Assembly: GCA_945956935.1 (NCBI GenBank)
Contig: CAMFJD010000013.1
Span: 1 to 43,613 of the forward strand
Length of the DNA: 43,613 nt
DNA from: an uncultured Bacillota bacterium
GTDB taxonomy: Bacteria; Bacillota_I; Bacilli_A; Culicoidibacterales; ZOR0006
Reading direction: 5' to 3'
The translations under genes and the position numbers were made by a program. Shown piece by piece: positions 8,015 through 16,770 of the stretch (position 1 is the stretch's first letter; every line of letters starts with the position of its first letter). The notes beneath the pieces are model-generated. The model was not told the DNA's origin. It saw only the letters and a program-made list of their open reading frames with translations, and ran no database searches.

Positions 8015-9265
8015 TTATTTTAAAATAATTTTTTTGGGAAAAGGAGTTTTTCTAGAAATGTTCCACATTTTATCAATATATGCCGTCGTATATGCCTGCT
8101 CTATGAGATGATAATAGTATGCTCCCTTATTTGTTAAGATATAACAGTTGTTTTGTACTTTAATTAAACCAAGTAATTTTGCAATCAATAATTCTAAGCC
8201 ATACAAATCTTCTAATTTGATTGCAAAAAAAGTTTCGAATTCAGCAGGATTGATTTCTGTGCTATAAGCACGCCAAAACAAATAATAGACAGCACGTTGG
8301 CGTAAAGTAAACCTTGTTGTGAGTGCAGTTGGCAGCTGATTAGCTTGAATTCGTTCAATATATGCTGGAATAGAAAAAGTATTGATTTTAAATTGTTCTT
8401 TTAATAATGTTGTTGCTGATACACCAAAACCTAAAAAATTATCCCGCGTCACAGATGAATACTTTTGGGTATTTGTTTCAGCAAAAGTCCAAACGGATGT
8501 TCGTTCGCGCCCAGTTTGTTCACAATAATCTGCAATTGCTGATAACATTTTTTTCTTTTGTTTTTCAGGGAGTGGTTTATATGTATTATGAGCGAAGGTA
8601 AAATCGATAAAAGGGTATGTGGAAATTTGTGTAGCACCGAGTGAAAAAGCTGTTTCGATATCTTTTATTAGCGTTTCATGTGTTTGACCGGGAATTGCAA
8701 AAATGAGATCAACATCAATCACGTCGAAACATGCAGCGCGTATAGTTTGGAATATATATGCATAGTCGAATGGAATTCGTCCGATAGTGTGTAAATGTTC
8801 AGATTGAAATGACTGAATACCGATACTAATCATTGATACGCCAAATGATTTTAATATTGATAAAACAAATGGATTGATATCATTTGGATGAAGTTCGACA
8901 CCGATACCACCATCGATTTCATAGTAGTGTTGTAATGTGTTGATAATACGACCTAAATCATGTAAAAGTAAAGCGGGTGTTCCACCACCAAAATAGAGAC
9001 TAGTTACCTTTTTTTTGCCAATTTGCATACTACCAACAAGTTTAATTTCAGTTAAAAGAGCATCGACATATTGTTTTGCTAAATTTGAATCATACTTCTG
9101 TTTGCAGTATGGGCAGAAGCTACAAAGTGTTCGACAAAATGGAATGTGCACGTATAATCCAAGCTGCTGTGTATCTTCATAGTTGAGGTACTCATCGTAA
9201 TGATCAGTGAAAATGAATGGTTGAAATGATCGTGTTAAATAAGCACGCATAAGTGATGTAAACAT
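8015..9265 (-). CDS. HemW/HutW-like radical SAM protein
   Basis: A radical SAM enzyme of the coproporphyrinogen III oxidase-like group (COG0635). The cluster motif is HIPFCRTLCSFCPYC: C44, C48 and C51 bind the 4Fe-4S cluster, with an extra C54 where HemW has YCDF-type residues. GGGTPAL and a C-terminal HemN-like helical domain (from about residue 330) follow. The 416-residue length fits. Start at 9265 follows GGAGGT (9277-9282). It is the second gene of a two-gene minus-strand operon, 28 bases after another radical SAM gene. True HemW is a heme chaperone, usually near hrcA-dnaJ; this copy is probably a paralogue with another role, for instance in heme or peptide chemistry. Substrate unknown. 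Confidence 0.85.
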   Translation of the reverse strand: MFTSLMRAYLTRSFQPFIFTDHYDEYLNYEDTQQLGLYVHIPFCRTLCSFCPYCKQKYDSNLAKQYVDALLTEIKLVGSMQIGKKKVTSLYFGGGTPALLLHDLGRIINTLQHYYEIDGGIGVELHPNDINPFVLSILKSFGVSMISIGIQSFQSEHLHTIGRIPFDYAYIFQTIRAACFDVIDVDLIFAIPGQTHETLIKDIETAFSLGATQISTYPFIDFTFAHNTYKPLPEKQKKKMLSAIADYCEQTGRERTSVWTFAETNTQKYSSVTRDNFLGFGVSATTLLKEQFKINTFSIPAYIERIQANQLPTALTTRFTLRQRAVYYLFWRAYSTEINPAEFETFFAIKLEDLYGLELLIAKLLGLIKVQNNCYILTNKGAYYYHLIEQAYTTAYIDKMWNISRKTPFPKKIILK

Positions 9266-9293
9266 AGGTGAATATTACCTCCATTAGTTGTAG

Positions 9294-10196
9294 TTAAATA
9301 TAACGCAAATAAGTTTGTATCATTTCAAAAATAATAGGAATATTTCCTTGGAAAAGAAGTGCATACTCAGCGGCGAAAAAATATCCACATTCACTGCAAA
9401 GATTATCAATATCAATGCAGCGACCACAGGTTGATATTATGCCGTTTTCCATTACAACACATTGGTGACAAGGAGTTGGGAAGGTATTATGAATAAGATA
9501 TGGAAAAGCACTCTTTAGATTGAAAATAGGATAACCTTCCTTCATTAAAAGTGTAATTTCATCACAAATTTGTTGTTTGTCTGCTATGGTTAAACGTAAA
9601 CGTTCAGTACCTGGATATGGTGTGTGGAAATTAAATGAAACTGCTCGAACATTTTTGGTTTCTTTTGCAATGGTACTGACTTGACGAATTTCATGTTTAT
9701 TGAGTTGATTAATCGCCATATATAAACAAATGTTATTGCTAGGGGCTTGTGCAATATTATGCATAATCGTATCAAATGTTTTTCCGCGAATACAATCATG
9801 GATATGCTTGCTGCCATCAAGACTAAGTAAGATTAGATCAGCTTCGGGTAGATTAAGTGTTAATGTTCCATTCGTAACAACGTTAACAATCGAAAATCCC
9901 ATAGCTTTAGCCTCTAGAACAAGCGTACGCAGTGAATGTGTGCCATCTTGCCAAAGAAATGTTTCACCGCCACAAAAAAATAAAATACGGATACCCATCT
10001 CGTATAGTATATTCATTTCTTGACGAATTTGTTTGTATGGATGAATAATAGCAGTAACATTATTGACAGCACAGTGTTGACAATGTAAATTACAACGATC
10101 TGTTAAAATAATCGTTCCAAGAATAGGCTGCTTTTTTTTAAAAACAATAGTTTTTATCCCGAAACTGGCGAATTGCATAAAATGATTGAATTTCAT
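9294..10196 (-). CDS. Radical SAM protein with a C-terminal six-cysteine cluster
   Basis: Contains the radical SAM motif DRCNLHCQHC (C35, C39, C42), the glycine-rich segment CGGETF, and LLSLDGS later in the barrel. The C-terminal ~60 residues hold six cysteines spaced Cx2Cx10Cx2Cx6Cx2C, which may bind auxiliary iron-sulfur clusters; this differs from the standard SPASM spacing. The start at 10196 (MKFNHF) is preferred because AAGGAGG lies 11 bases upstream; a longer frame from the GTG at 10217 would put the ribosome site inside the gene. It forms an operon with the HemW-like gene downstream. The reaction is unknown; peptide or tetrapyrrole modification are the two families of options. Confidence 0.8.
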   Translation of the reverse strand: MKFNHFMQFASFGIKTIVFKKKQPILGTIILTDRCNLHCQHCAVNNVTAIIHPYKQIRQEMNILYEMGIRILFFCGGETFLWQDGTHSLRTLVLEAKAMGFSIVNVVTNGTLTLNLPEADLILLSLDGSKHIHDCIRGKTFDTIMHNIAQAPSNNICLYMAINQLNKHEIRQVSTIAKETKNVRAVSFNFHTPYPGTERLRLTIADKQQICDEITLLMKEGYPIFNLKSAFPYLIHNTFPTPCHQCVVMENGIISTCGRCIDIDNLCSECGYFFAAEYALLFQGNIPIIFEMIQTYLRYI

Positions 10197-10226
10197 AGAA
10201 AACATAGCCTCCTTCACTTTGTAATT

Positions 10227-10235
10227 ATTGTAGCA
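10227..10235 (-). promoter_or_regulatory. Extended -10 promoter for the radical SAM operon
   Basis: On the minus strand TGCTACAAT gives an extended -10 (TACAAT at 10227-10232) 31 bases before the chosen start codon. The -35 region is weak, which is acceptable with an extended -10. No operator repeat is seen. The stretch 10236-10319 upstream of it holds no gene. Confidence 0.5.
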
Positions 10236-10326
10236 TTTTTTCGAATGAAAGTAATCTTTTATTAATCTAATAGTTACACAATATAATTTGTACAGCTATA
10301 TATACATTGATTTTAATTGAAAATAA

Positions 10327-10358
10327 AAAGGTTGTATCGATGATTAGATACAACCTTT
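10327..10358 (-). terminator. Intrinsic terminator of the GH85-GH1 operon
   Basis: AAAGGTTGTATC (10327-10338) and GATACAACCTTT (10347-10358) form a 12-bp stem with an 8-base loop. On the minus strand it is followed by TTTTTATTTT. It lies four bases after the GH1 stop codon. Confidence 0.9.
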
Positions 10359-10362
10359 GTTG

Positions 10363-11760
10363 CTATTTGGCTAGTGGTTTAGGAAGAGTATTAGTAGTAG
10401 CTAATTCATAGAACCATTCTCCTGAACGTTTAACTGTTCGCTTTTGTGTGGTTAAATCAAGCGAAATCAACCCATAGCGGTTTTTGTAGGCATTGAGCCA
10501 AGACCAGTTATCAATACCTGTCCAAACATGATATCCAACACAATTACTACCAGCATTGATTGCACGTGCAAGAGCAGTTAAATGATCATAAAAAAATTGG
10601 ATGCGATATATGTCTTGAATTTGCCCTGATTCGTTGGTAAATCGTTGTTCATTTTCCACACCCATCCCATTTTCAGCAACATACCAGCGGGGATTATCAT
10701 ACTCTGTTTTTAAACGCATAGCTAAATCGAAAATCCCTTCTGGATAAATTTCCCATCCTCGGTAAGGATTCATGACACGTTTTGGCCATTCGTAAGGAAT
10801 AAAATATGTGTCTGGCATGAATGAGTGGGTATTTGGTGTGCTTGGTGCTTGGACACGTCTTGGTTGGTAGTAATTAACGCCTAAAATATCAACACGATTT
10901 TGCGCAATAATAGCTAAGTCTGAGTCGGAATACGTAGGTAAGCATGCATGTTTTTTTAGGATATCGACGAGCGGTTGTGGGAATGTTCCTTTAAGTGCAG
11001 GGTCAAGGAAAGAGCGATTAAGAAAGCAGTCAGCAATTAGTGCTGCATATTTATGCTGTGGTTCATCATTTTTTGGGTATGTTGGTGAAAGATTGACTAT
11101 GATGCCAATTTCTCCACTAAATCCTCCAGTACGAAATGTATCAACAGCTAATGCATGAGCAAGTGCTAAATGATAACCAACTTGAGCAGCACGACGGCTG
11201 TCAACAATGCAAGGATAGTGAAAATGATCTAAATACCCACATTCAACGATAACGATTGGTTCATTGAATGTAAACCAGTGTGGAACAAGATCACCAAAGA
11301 GTGTAAAACATGTGTTTGCGTATGTGGCGTATGCATCGACGACATCACGATTTTCCCATCCACCAACATTTTGGAGTGGCATTGGTAAATCAAAGTGGAA
11401 CAGATTAACAAATGGTTCAATTCCAAGCGTGTGCATTGTCGATAAAACATCACGATAAAATATCACTGCTTGTTCATTAATAGCACCTGTTCCCTCAGGT
11501 ATTAAGCGAGACCAACTGATTGAGATTCGGAGAGAATTGAGTCCTACTTGACTAAGCAAGGCTAAATCTTCACGGTAATTTTGTGAAAATGTAGATGTTG
11601 TTTCTGGACCGACTTGATCAAAAAATAATTCTGGATTTTGTTCAAACCAATAATCCCAAATGTTTTGTCCTTTTCCATCTAATGGATGATAGCCTTCACT
11701 TTGTGGGGCAGAGGTCGCACTTCCCCAGTAGAAATTATTTGGAAATGTATAGTTCATCAT
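10363..11760 (-). CDS. Glycoside hydrolase family 1 beta-glycosidase
   Basis: Cleaves a terminal beta-linked sugar. The acid/base glutamate lies in TFNEP and the nucleophile in VAENGMG, both intact. The N-terminal FYWGSATSAPQSEG motif is typical of GH1. The start is the ATG pair at 11760/11757, directly after AAAGGAG; a longer frame from 11796 would include that ribosome site. Near the C-terminus, WSWLNAYKNRYG keeps the serine and tyrosine found in 6-phospho-glycosidases, but the phosphate-binding lysine position is Asn, with a Lys one residue earlier. A PTS is absent from the window, so an unphosphorylated substrate such as Man-beta-1,4-GlcNAc is possible. It follows the secreted GH85 gene, with a hairpin between them. 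No signal peptide: cytoplasmic. Confidence 0.93.
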   Translation of the reverse strand: MMNYTFPNNFYWGSATSAPQSEGYHPLDGKGQNIWDYWFEQNPELFFDQVGPETTSTFSQNYREDLALLSQVGLNSLRISISWSRLIPEGTGAINEQAVIFYRDVLSTMHTLGIEPFVNLFHFDLPMPLQNVGGWENRDVVDAYATYANTCFTLFGDLVPHWFTFNEPIVIVECGYLDHFHYPCIVDSRRAAQVGYHLALAHALAVDTFRTGGFSGEIGIIVNLSPTYPKNDEPQHKYAALIADCFLNRSFLDPALKGTFPQPLVDILKKHACLPTYSDSDLAIIAQNRVDILGVNYYQPRRVQAPSTPNTHSFMPDTYFIPYEWPKRVMNPYRGWEIYPEGIFDLAMRLKTEYDNPRWYVAENGMGVENEQRFTNESGQIQDIYRIQFFYDHLTALARAINAGSNCVGYHVWTGIDNWSWLNAYKNRYGLISLDLTTQKRTVKRSGEWFYELATTNTLPKPLAK

Positions 11761-11784
11761 AAAAACTCCTTTTTTTGTATGTGT

Positions 11785-11817
11785 GAAACGGCCCAATTAG
11801 GCAAACTGGACCGTTTC
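11785..11817 (-). other. Intercistronic hairpin between GH85 and GH1 genes
   Basis: GAAACGG (11785-11791) pairs with CCGTTTC (11811-11817), and CCA/TGG extend the stem beyond one mismatch. No T-run follows on either strand, so it does not look like a terminator. It separates the two genes of this operon, as another hairpin does in the ABC operon, and may set message stability. Confidence 0.55.
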
Positions 11818-11829
11818 GATAGTAGTTAT

Positions 11830-14586
11830 CTATTGTGTAGGTATACCGAAAACATCAATAGAGTAAATGCGTACTGCCGAATCAGCACCCTGACTAGGTT
11901 TGTTTACGGTAATTTTAACGTAGCGAGCTTTATGAGCTGCGAATGTATCAATTGTTTCTGCCAAAGCATTTTTTTTCACTTCAGTAACTGTTTCAAATGT
12001 AACTCCGTCAAGACTTGTTTCAATTGTATAGGACTGAGTGTTCATATCTGCTCCTTCACCACCAGCTTCAGCATGAGCCATATAAACTTGACTAATCATC
12101 ATTTCATTACCTAAATCAATTGTCAAATCATGTGGAGCAGGACCAACAGCACACCATTTAGTTGATAAGTCTTCATCTAATACGAACGGTGGTGCTTCAC
12201 CGTCATGAATGAAACTAGAAGCAGTGGCTGTTTTTCCTTGTGAAATATTAGTTACTTGATTGGCTGCTTCATCAACTGTAATTAATCCGATAATTTCACG
12301 TGTATCTTCACCTTTTTCATTTTTAGCAATAAGCGTTACTGGGTATGTACCAGGTGTACTATATGTTACTATTGGTTCATGTTCAGTTGATGTCTCGATG
12401 TCACTGCCTGGTAAAATCCATTCAAATTCTGTACTTGTTTGAGAACTTAAATTGACAAATGTTACATTGTTTCCTGGAGCAATCAATGTTTGGCTCGCTT
12501 TGAAATTTGCTTTTGGTAATGTATTATCAGGCCAAGTAAGTGTTACAGTTTGTTTATTTCCACGCTGGAAATCATCATTCAGCGCATAAACAGCAAAGGT
12601 TGTTTCATTCCCATTTTCGGCACGTTGTAATGCATTCACGAAGAAAATATTATTAGGTGTAGCTCCTAAAAATGAGAGGGACCCATCAGGATTTTCACGA
12701 TATATTTCATATCGTTTAGCTTGTTCTACTGGTTCAAAATCAATAGTTACTCCGGCAAACATATCATCTTCTTCAAAGAGCGAGTTAGTAATTGTTAATG
12801 TGCTCATGTCAAGTAGCGGGATGTCTTGTTTTGTTTGGAGTGTCAGTTTTCCAAGATTGAAAGTGAGTTTATTGACTGCAGTGTCTGATTGAAGTCCAAG
12901 GCTAACAGAAGTAATCGTTTGACCGGCATAATCACTTAGATCGAATTCAATCGTTGTCCATACGTCACTTGTATTTGTGCCAGCAATTGTGACGGTTTTA
13001 CCATCAGTAAATGTCAATACTAAGTCAACTTGAATTGGATTATTTGATGTCGCAGCAATAGTAGCAACCGCATTTTCAGGTATTGTAGCTTGTGCTGTGT
13101 ACAATGACCAGTAAGAAGGTGTATTAGCATCTAAATTTCCAGTAACTTTTAAGCTGTTTCCACCATAATAAGCATTCGCATAATCTAGTGTTACAGCTAA
13201 TTCATTTGCACCTTCATGTGTGAAAAGCCAACGATATGTTGGTAAGACATCTGCTAAACTACGGTTATTCCAATCAAGTAATGAAACTTGCTCACCATTG
13301 ATAAAATAGTTATAACCGTTTCCAACGTTAAAGTGAGTTTGGAATGGGAAACTCGTTAATACTGAACGTTCAGGAATATATGTTGAAATACCACGCCACT
13401 GTGTGTCTGTTGTTTGCGTTAATTTTGCAGGATTTTGGAATTCATTAACCCAGAAGCGATTTTCTTTCATTTCAAAGTCATCAGGATTATCTGAAGAGGC
13501 ATATGACCAACTTGGACTATATAAACCAAGCGATGTTTGAGTTGTATTTTCACGTTCAAACAAATCCCATTGAACAGGTGTTGAGAATCCCTCAGCTTGA
13601 ACATCAATTCCAGCGTATAATTCATACGGATCGAATTGGATTTGAGTTGCTAATTCATGTGTTTTTTCTAATAGCTTTTCAGGTGCTAATTTATTAGTTG
13701 TCCACCAGAAATTAAGAAACATACTATCAGCGATTTTTTGTTGATTTTCATCCATAATGAAAAATTGATTTTTATCAGTTAAAGCATTTTGCCAATCCAT
13801 CTCACCATCTTTCGTCATTGAATCGTACCACATAATTTCTAATTCAGGCGCTGTAGCTTTAAATGCTTTGATAAATTCACGCATTTTCTGTGCGTGTTCA
13901 GCAGTTAGTTGTGCTTCATCGCTTGATTCAGTTTCTTGATTGATAAACCACCCTTCAAAACCATAAGTATTTGCAACTTGAATAAGTTTAGCAATCATTG
14001 GAAAATCCCCATTTTCATCCTGTGCCAAAAATAAATCAAGCCACTCCATTTTCCCACCATGAGCTGTCATCGGAAAGAAAACAGTTCCTAATACAGGGAC
14101 ACCATTTTTGTGAGCGATATCAATGACATCTGCACTTGGCGGAACAATGATACCTTCTCCAGATGATCCTCCCCAATAGACGAGTTTGTCAACGTATTGC
14201 CAGTAAGAGAATGTATTGGCACGAAATGATGTACTCCCTTGTGCAGGATTTCCACTTGTACTAGTATTCATCATGGAAATCGCAACGAGGTTAGTATCGT
14301 GATTTTGTTTTTCGTGTAGTAACGGTAACTTTGTCTTGTCAATACGTTCGACAAGTGGTTGTGTACTGATGTGGAATGCGTTGTTTTCATCCGTAATTGG
14401 ATCCCACTGGAGAAGTTCATCTGGAAACCAATGTGGAGCTAGTGGTTGGTTACTCATTTTCAATGTGGAACCTTCTTCTGTCATGTTGAATGTAATTGAA
14501 GATTGAGTGTTTGTCCCACTGCAACCACTCAACAGTGCTGCTGCACTTAGTATACAAGCACATGGTAAAAATTTGTTAGTACGCAT
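11830..14586 (-). CDS. Endo-beta-N-acetylglucosaminidase lipoprotein, GH85, with CBM, FN3-like, PKD and F5/8C domains
   Basis: Releases N-glycans from glycoproteins by cutting the chitobiose core outside the cell. It has a lipoprotein signal with lipobox LLSGC (C22), so it should be anchored to the membrane. The GH85 barrel spans about residues 50-350 and carries GFEGWFINQET, with N216 and E218 as the paired catalytic residues. Next come a galactose-binding-like/CBM module (about 430-590), an FN3-like module (600-700), a PKD domain (about 705-790) and a C-terminal F5/8 type C (discoidin) domain (about 795-918) that probably binds glycan. The total is 918 residues. The ribosome site GGAGG lies eight bases before the ATG. 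The GH1 gene follows, and a cre site lies upstream. Protein and glycan type are inferred. Confidence 0.93.
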   Translation of the reverse strand: MRTNKFLPCACILSAAALLSGCSGTNTQSSITFNMTEEGSTLKMSNQPLAPHWFPDELLQWDPITDENNAFHISTQPLVERIDKTKLPLLHEKQNHDTNLVAISMMNTSTSGNPAQGSTSFRANTFSYWQYVDKLVYWGGSSGEGIIVPPSADVIDIAHKNGVPVLGTVFFPMTAHGGKMEWLDLFLAQDENGDFPMIAKLIQVANTYGFEGWFINQETESSDEAQLTAEHAQKMREFIKAFKATAPELEIMWYDSMTKDGEMDWQNALTDKNQFFIMDENQQKIADSMFLNFWWTTNKLAPEKLLEKTHELATQIQFDPYELYAGIDVQAEGFSTPVQWDLFERENTTQTSLGLYSPSWSYASSDNPDDFEMKENRFWVNEFQNPAKLTQTTDTQWRGISTYIPERSVLTSFPFQTHFNVGNGYNYFINGEQVSLLDWNNRSLADVLPTYRWLFTHEGANELAVTLDYANAYYGGNSLKVTGNLDANTPSYWSLYTAQATIPENAVATIAATSNNPIQVDLVLTFTDGKTVTIAGTNTSDVWTTIEFDLSDYAGQTITSVSLGLQSDTAVNKLTFNLGKLTLQTKQDIPLLDMSTLTITNSLFEEDDMFAGVTIDFEPVEQAKRYEIYRENPDGSLSFLGATPNNIFFVNALQRAENGNETTFAVYALNDDFQRGNKQTVTLTWPDNTLPKANFKASQTLIAPGNNVTFVNLSSQTSTEFEWILPGSDIETSTEHEPIVTYSTPGTYPVTLIAKNEKGEDTREIIGLITVDEAANQVTNISQGKTATASSFIHDGEAPPFVLDEDLSTKWCAVGPAPHDLTIDLGNEMMISQVYMAHAEAGGEGADMNTQSYTIETSLDGVTFETVTEVKKNALAETIDTFAAHKARYVKITVNKPSQGADSAVRIYSIDVFGIPTQ

Positions 14587-14631
14587 AAAATATACCTCCG
14601 ATTTTTATGCTCTTTCCCCCCTTTTTGAAAA

Positions 14632-14646
14632 AGAAAACGTTTTCAA
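14632..14646 (-). promoter_or_regulatory. cre site (CcpA) upstream of the GH85 gene
   Basis: Minus-strand TTGAAAACGTTTTCT fits WTGNAANCGNWNNCW at every fixed position, and its core GAAAACGTTTTC (14633-14644) is a perfect 12-base palindrome. It lies downstream of a probable -10 (TACAAT, 14663-14668 on the minus strand) and 46 bases before the start codon, a good place for a roadblock by CcpA. This ties glycan harvesting to carbon-source supply. Confidence 0.8.
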
Positions 14647-14662
14647 GGAAAGGCAGACTTTA

Positions 14663-14686
14663 TTGTATCACAGGTGATTTTGATAC
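14663..14686 (-). promoter_or_regulatory. Probable GH85 promoter -10 overlapped by an inverted repeat
   Basis: On the minus strand TACAAT (14663-14668) is a good -10; the -35 is weak. GTATCA (14665-14670) and TGATAC (14681-14686) are a perfect inverted repeat with a 10-base spacer, and ATCA/TGAT nest inside it. A repeat that overlaps the -10 is a typical place for a specific repressor. No regulator gene lies next to it, so the protein is unknown. The remaining stretch 14690-14876 shows no gene. Confidence 0.4.
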
Positions 14687-14876
14687 GAAAGTGGAGGAAA
14701 TCTAGAAAAAGTGGAGAAAAAACAGGTTTAATCAAAGGTATATGAATAGCATAGAGTGTGTATTTATGATGTGTCAATGCATCCTCGATAAACAGAACAA
14801 TCAAATGGAGTAAACATTGAAAAGAGTTGGGAAAAGATGAATAAATAATTGGAAAAAGTTTTATATTTAAATAAAA

Positions 14877-14909
14877 AGAAAAATGACTCTCATGTAAAAA
14901 GAGTCATTT
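14877..14909 (-). terminator. Intrinsic terminator of the ABC exporter gene
   Basis: AAATGACTC (14881-14889) and GAGTCATTT (14901-14909) form a 9-bp stem with an 11-base loop. On the minus strand it is followed by TTTTCTTTTTATTT, which marks it as the terminator for the exporter gene whose stop lies 105 bases upstream. Two short hairpins lie between stop and terminator (TGGCT/AGCCA and CATGGT/ACCATG). Confidence 0.85.
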
Positions 14910-15014
14910 GTGAGTTATGAGTGTGTGTGGCTTCAGCCAACTATTAATTCTGTGTGTTTTCAGCATGGTGCTACCATGAACATCTTCATCATCTGTCGTG
15001 CCAATGCCAAAAAC

Positions 15015-16736
15015 TTAGTCCCAGAAGCTATTACTTTGTTGCAATTGATAATAGTAACCTTTATTTTCCATGAGTTGATCATGCGTTCCACGTTCTGCAA
15101 TACCTTGCCGTCCTAAGACGATGATTTCGTCAGCGCTTTTTACGGTGCTGAGGCGATGAGCAATAATAATGTTTGTACGACCAATTGTTAAAGCATCCAG
15201 TGCTTGCTGAACTTGATATTCTGTAATTGTATCGAGTGCTGATGTTGCCTCATCTAAAATTAAAATTTGTGGATTTTTTAAAAATACACGTGCAATAGCA
15301 ATACGCTGTTTTTGCCCACCAGATAATTTGACACCACGTTCACCAACGAGTGTATCATAGCCATCTTCGAGTTTACAGATGAAATCATGGATATGCGCAC
15401 GTTTTGCTGCTTCGATTACTTGCTCAGTAGTAGCATCAGGATTACCATAGAGGATATTGTCGCTAATTGAACCCCAGAAAATATATACGTCTTGTTGAAC
15501 GTGTCCAATGCTTGAACGTAAGTCAGCGAGATCTAATGTGCGAATATCATGATTATCAAGTGAGATTGTACCATTGGATATATCATAAAAGCGAGGAATA
15601 AGCTGTGATATTGTCGATTTACCGACACCAGATTCGCCGACTAAAGCTATTTTACGCCCAGCAGGTATATGGAGTGAAAAATTATGTAACACAGGGATTT
15701 CACTTGTAGGGTACGTAAAATCAACATGTTTAAACGTAATGTCCCCCTTCACTTCAGCTAAGTGTGTTGCATTGTTAGGTGAAGTGATTTCTGGTACTAA
15801 TTCCATAACATCGTGGAAGCGTTCAAATCCAGCCCATCCAGTTTGAAATTGTTGCATAAAAGCAATTAGACGTCGAATTGGCTGAACTAAAAAATTAATA
15901 TATAGAAGATACGCTGTAAATTCACCAAAAGCTAATTCACCACGAATAACAAAGATTGCACCAAAAACAAGGACAAATAAATTTAACATATCAATGAGGA
16001 AATTATTTCCACTCGTGAAAATAGCCATTTGTTTGTAAGCACCACGCCATGAATCACGATAACGTTCATTATTTTCACGGAAGCGTTCAATTTCAAAATC
16101 TTCATTTACAAAAGATTGGACGAGCCGAATACCCCCAATACTACTTTCAATCGTAGAATTGATTTCTCCATGAGTTTTACGAATCTCACGGAATCCACGC
16201 ATCATTTTATCACGACGTGACAATGAAAACCAAATAATAATCACAACAATTGGAAAAATGATGAGTGTAAAGAGTGCATTCATCGAAAATAAAATGAAGA
16301 AACTTCCGATGAGCATAATAGTTGAGATGAGTAAGTCCTCAGGTCCATGATGAGCTAACTCAGTAATATCACGTAAATCACCTGTAATTCGTGTCATAAT
16401 TGTCCCAGTTTTATTTTCATCATAGTAACTAAATGGTAGTAGTTGAAATTTCTTAAATAAATCGCGGCGCATATCGTGTTCGATGTTTGTTCCCATAATA
16501 TGACCCCAATAGTTGACAATATAAGAACAACCAAGACGTAATAAAAAGAGTGCGAGTAGGATACCAACAAAAATAAAAATTGCTGATATATTTTGATTTG
16601 GAATGAAATCATCAATGAATCGTGCTGTGAAAGCAGGATAGACCAAATCGATAACTGCCATAAAGAGTGCAGCACTCATATCTAAGATGAAAAGCTTAGT
16701 ATGCGGTTTGTAATAACTAATAAAACGTTTAAACAT
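15015..16736 (-). CDS. ABC exporter, fused permease and ATPase (multidrug/lipid type)
   Basis: A half-transporter that works as a dimer to export drugs, lipids or peptides. The N-terminal ~310 residues contain six hydrophobic segments with the intracellular loops of type I exporters. The ATPase domain follows with Walker A GESGVGKST, signature LSGGQKQR, Walker B ILILDEATSALD and H-loop IIAHRLST. The length of 573 residues is standard. The start ATG at 16736 follows GGAGGG (16746-16751). It stands alone, with its own promoter and terminator, so it is probably a homodimer. No peptidase domain is present, so it is not a bacteriocin-processing exporter. Substrate cannot be told from sequence. Confidence 0.93.
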   Translation of the reverse strand: MFKRFISYYKPHTKLFILDMSAALFMAVIDLVYPAFTARFIDDFIPNQNISAIFIFVGILLALFLLRLGCSYIVNYWGHIMGTNIEHDMRRDLFKKFQLLPFSYYDENKTGTIMTRITGDLRDITELAHHGPEDLLISTIMLIGSFFILFSMNALFTLIIFPIVVIIIWFSLSRRDKMMRGFREIRKTHGEINSTIESSIGGIRLVQSFVNEDFEIERFRENNERYRDSWRGAYKQMAIFTSGNNFLIDMLNLFVLVFGAIFVIRGELAFGEFTAYLLYINFLVQPIRRLIAFMQQFQTGWAGFERFHDVMELVPEITSPNNATHLAEVKGDITFKHVDFTYPTSEIPVLHNFSLHIPAGRKIALVGESGVGKSTISQLIPRFYDISNGTISLDNHDIRTLDLADLRSSIGHVQQDVYIFWGSISDNILYGNPDATTEQVIEAAKRAHIHDFICKLEDGYDTLVGERGVKLSGGQKQRIAIARVFLKNPQILILDEATSALDTITEYQVQQALDALTIGRTNIIIAHRLSTVKSADEIIVLGRQGIAERGTHDQLMENKGYYYQLQQSNSFWD

Positions 16737-16770
16737 ATTGAAAAACCCTCCTGTTTTGATGTTATTTTCA

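Noticed and set aside
7899-8111. Plus-strand frame across the terminator at 7972-8013
   Set aside because: It runs through a strong terminator and the end of the radical SAM gene, with no ribosome site.
8015-9265. Assignment as true HemW
   Set aside because: The cluster motif continues CPYC instead of the HemW form, and the gene context is not hrcA-dnaK; only a HemW/HutW-like call is safe.
9730-10023. Plus-strand frame of 97 codons opposite the radical SAM gene
   Set aside because: Antisense shadow of a gene with clear motifs; no ribosome site.
11686-12114. Plus-strand frame of 142 codons opposite GH1/GH85
   Set aside because: It is antisense to two well-supported genes and has no ribosome site or family features.
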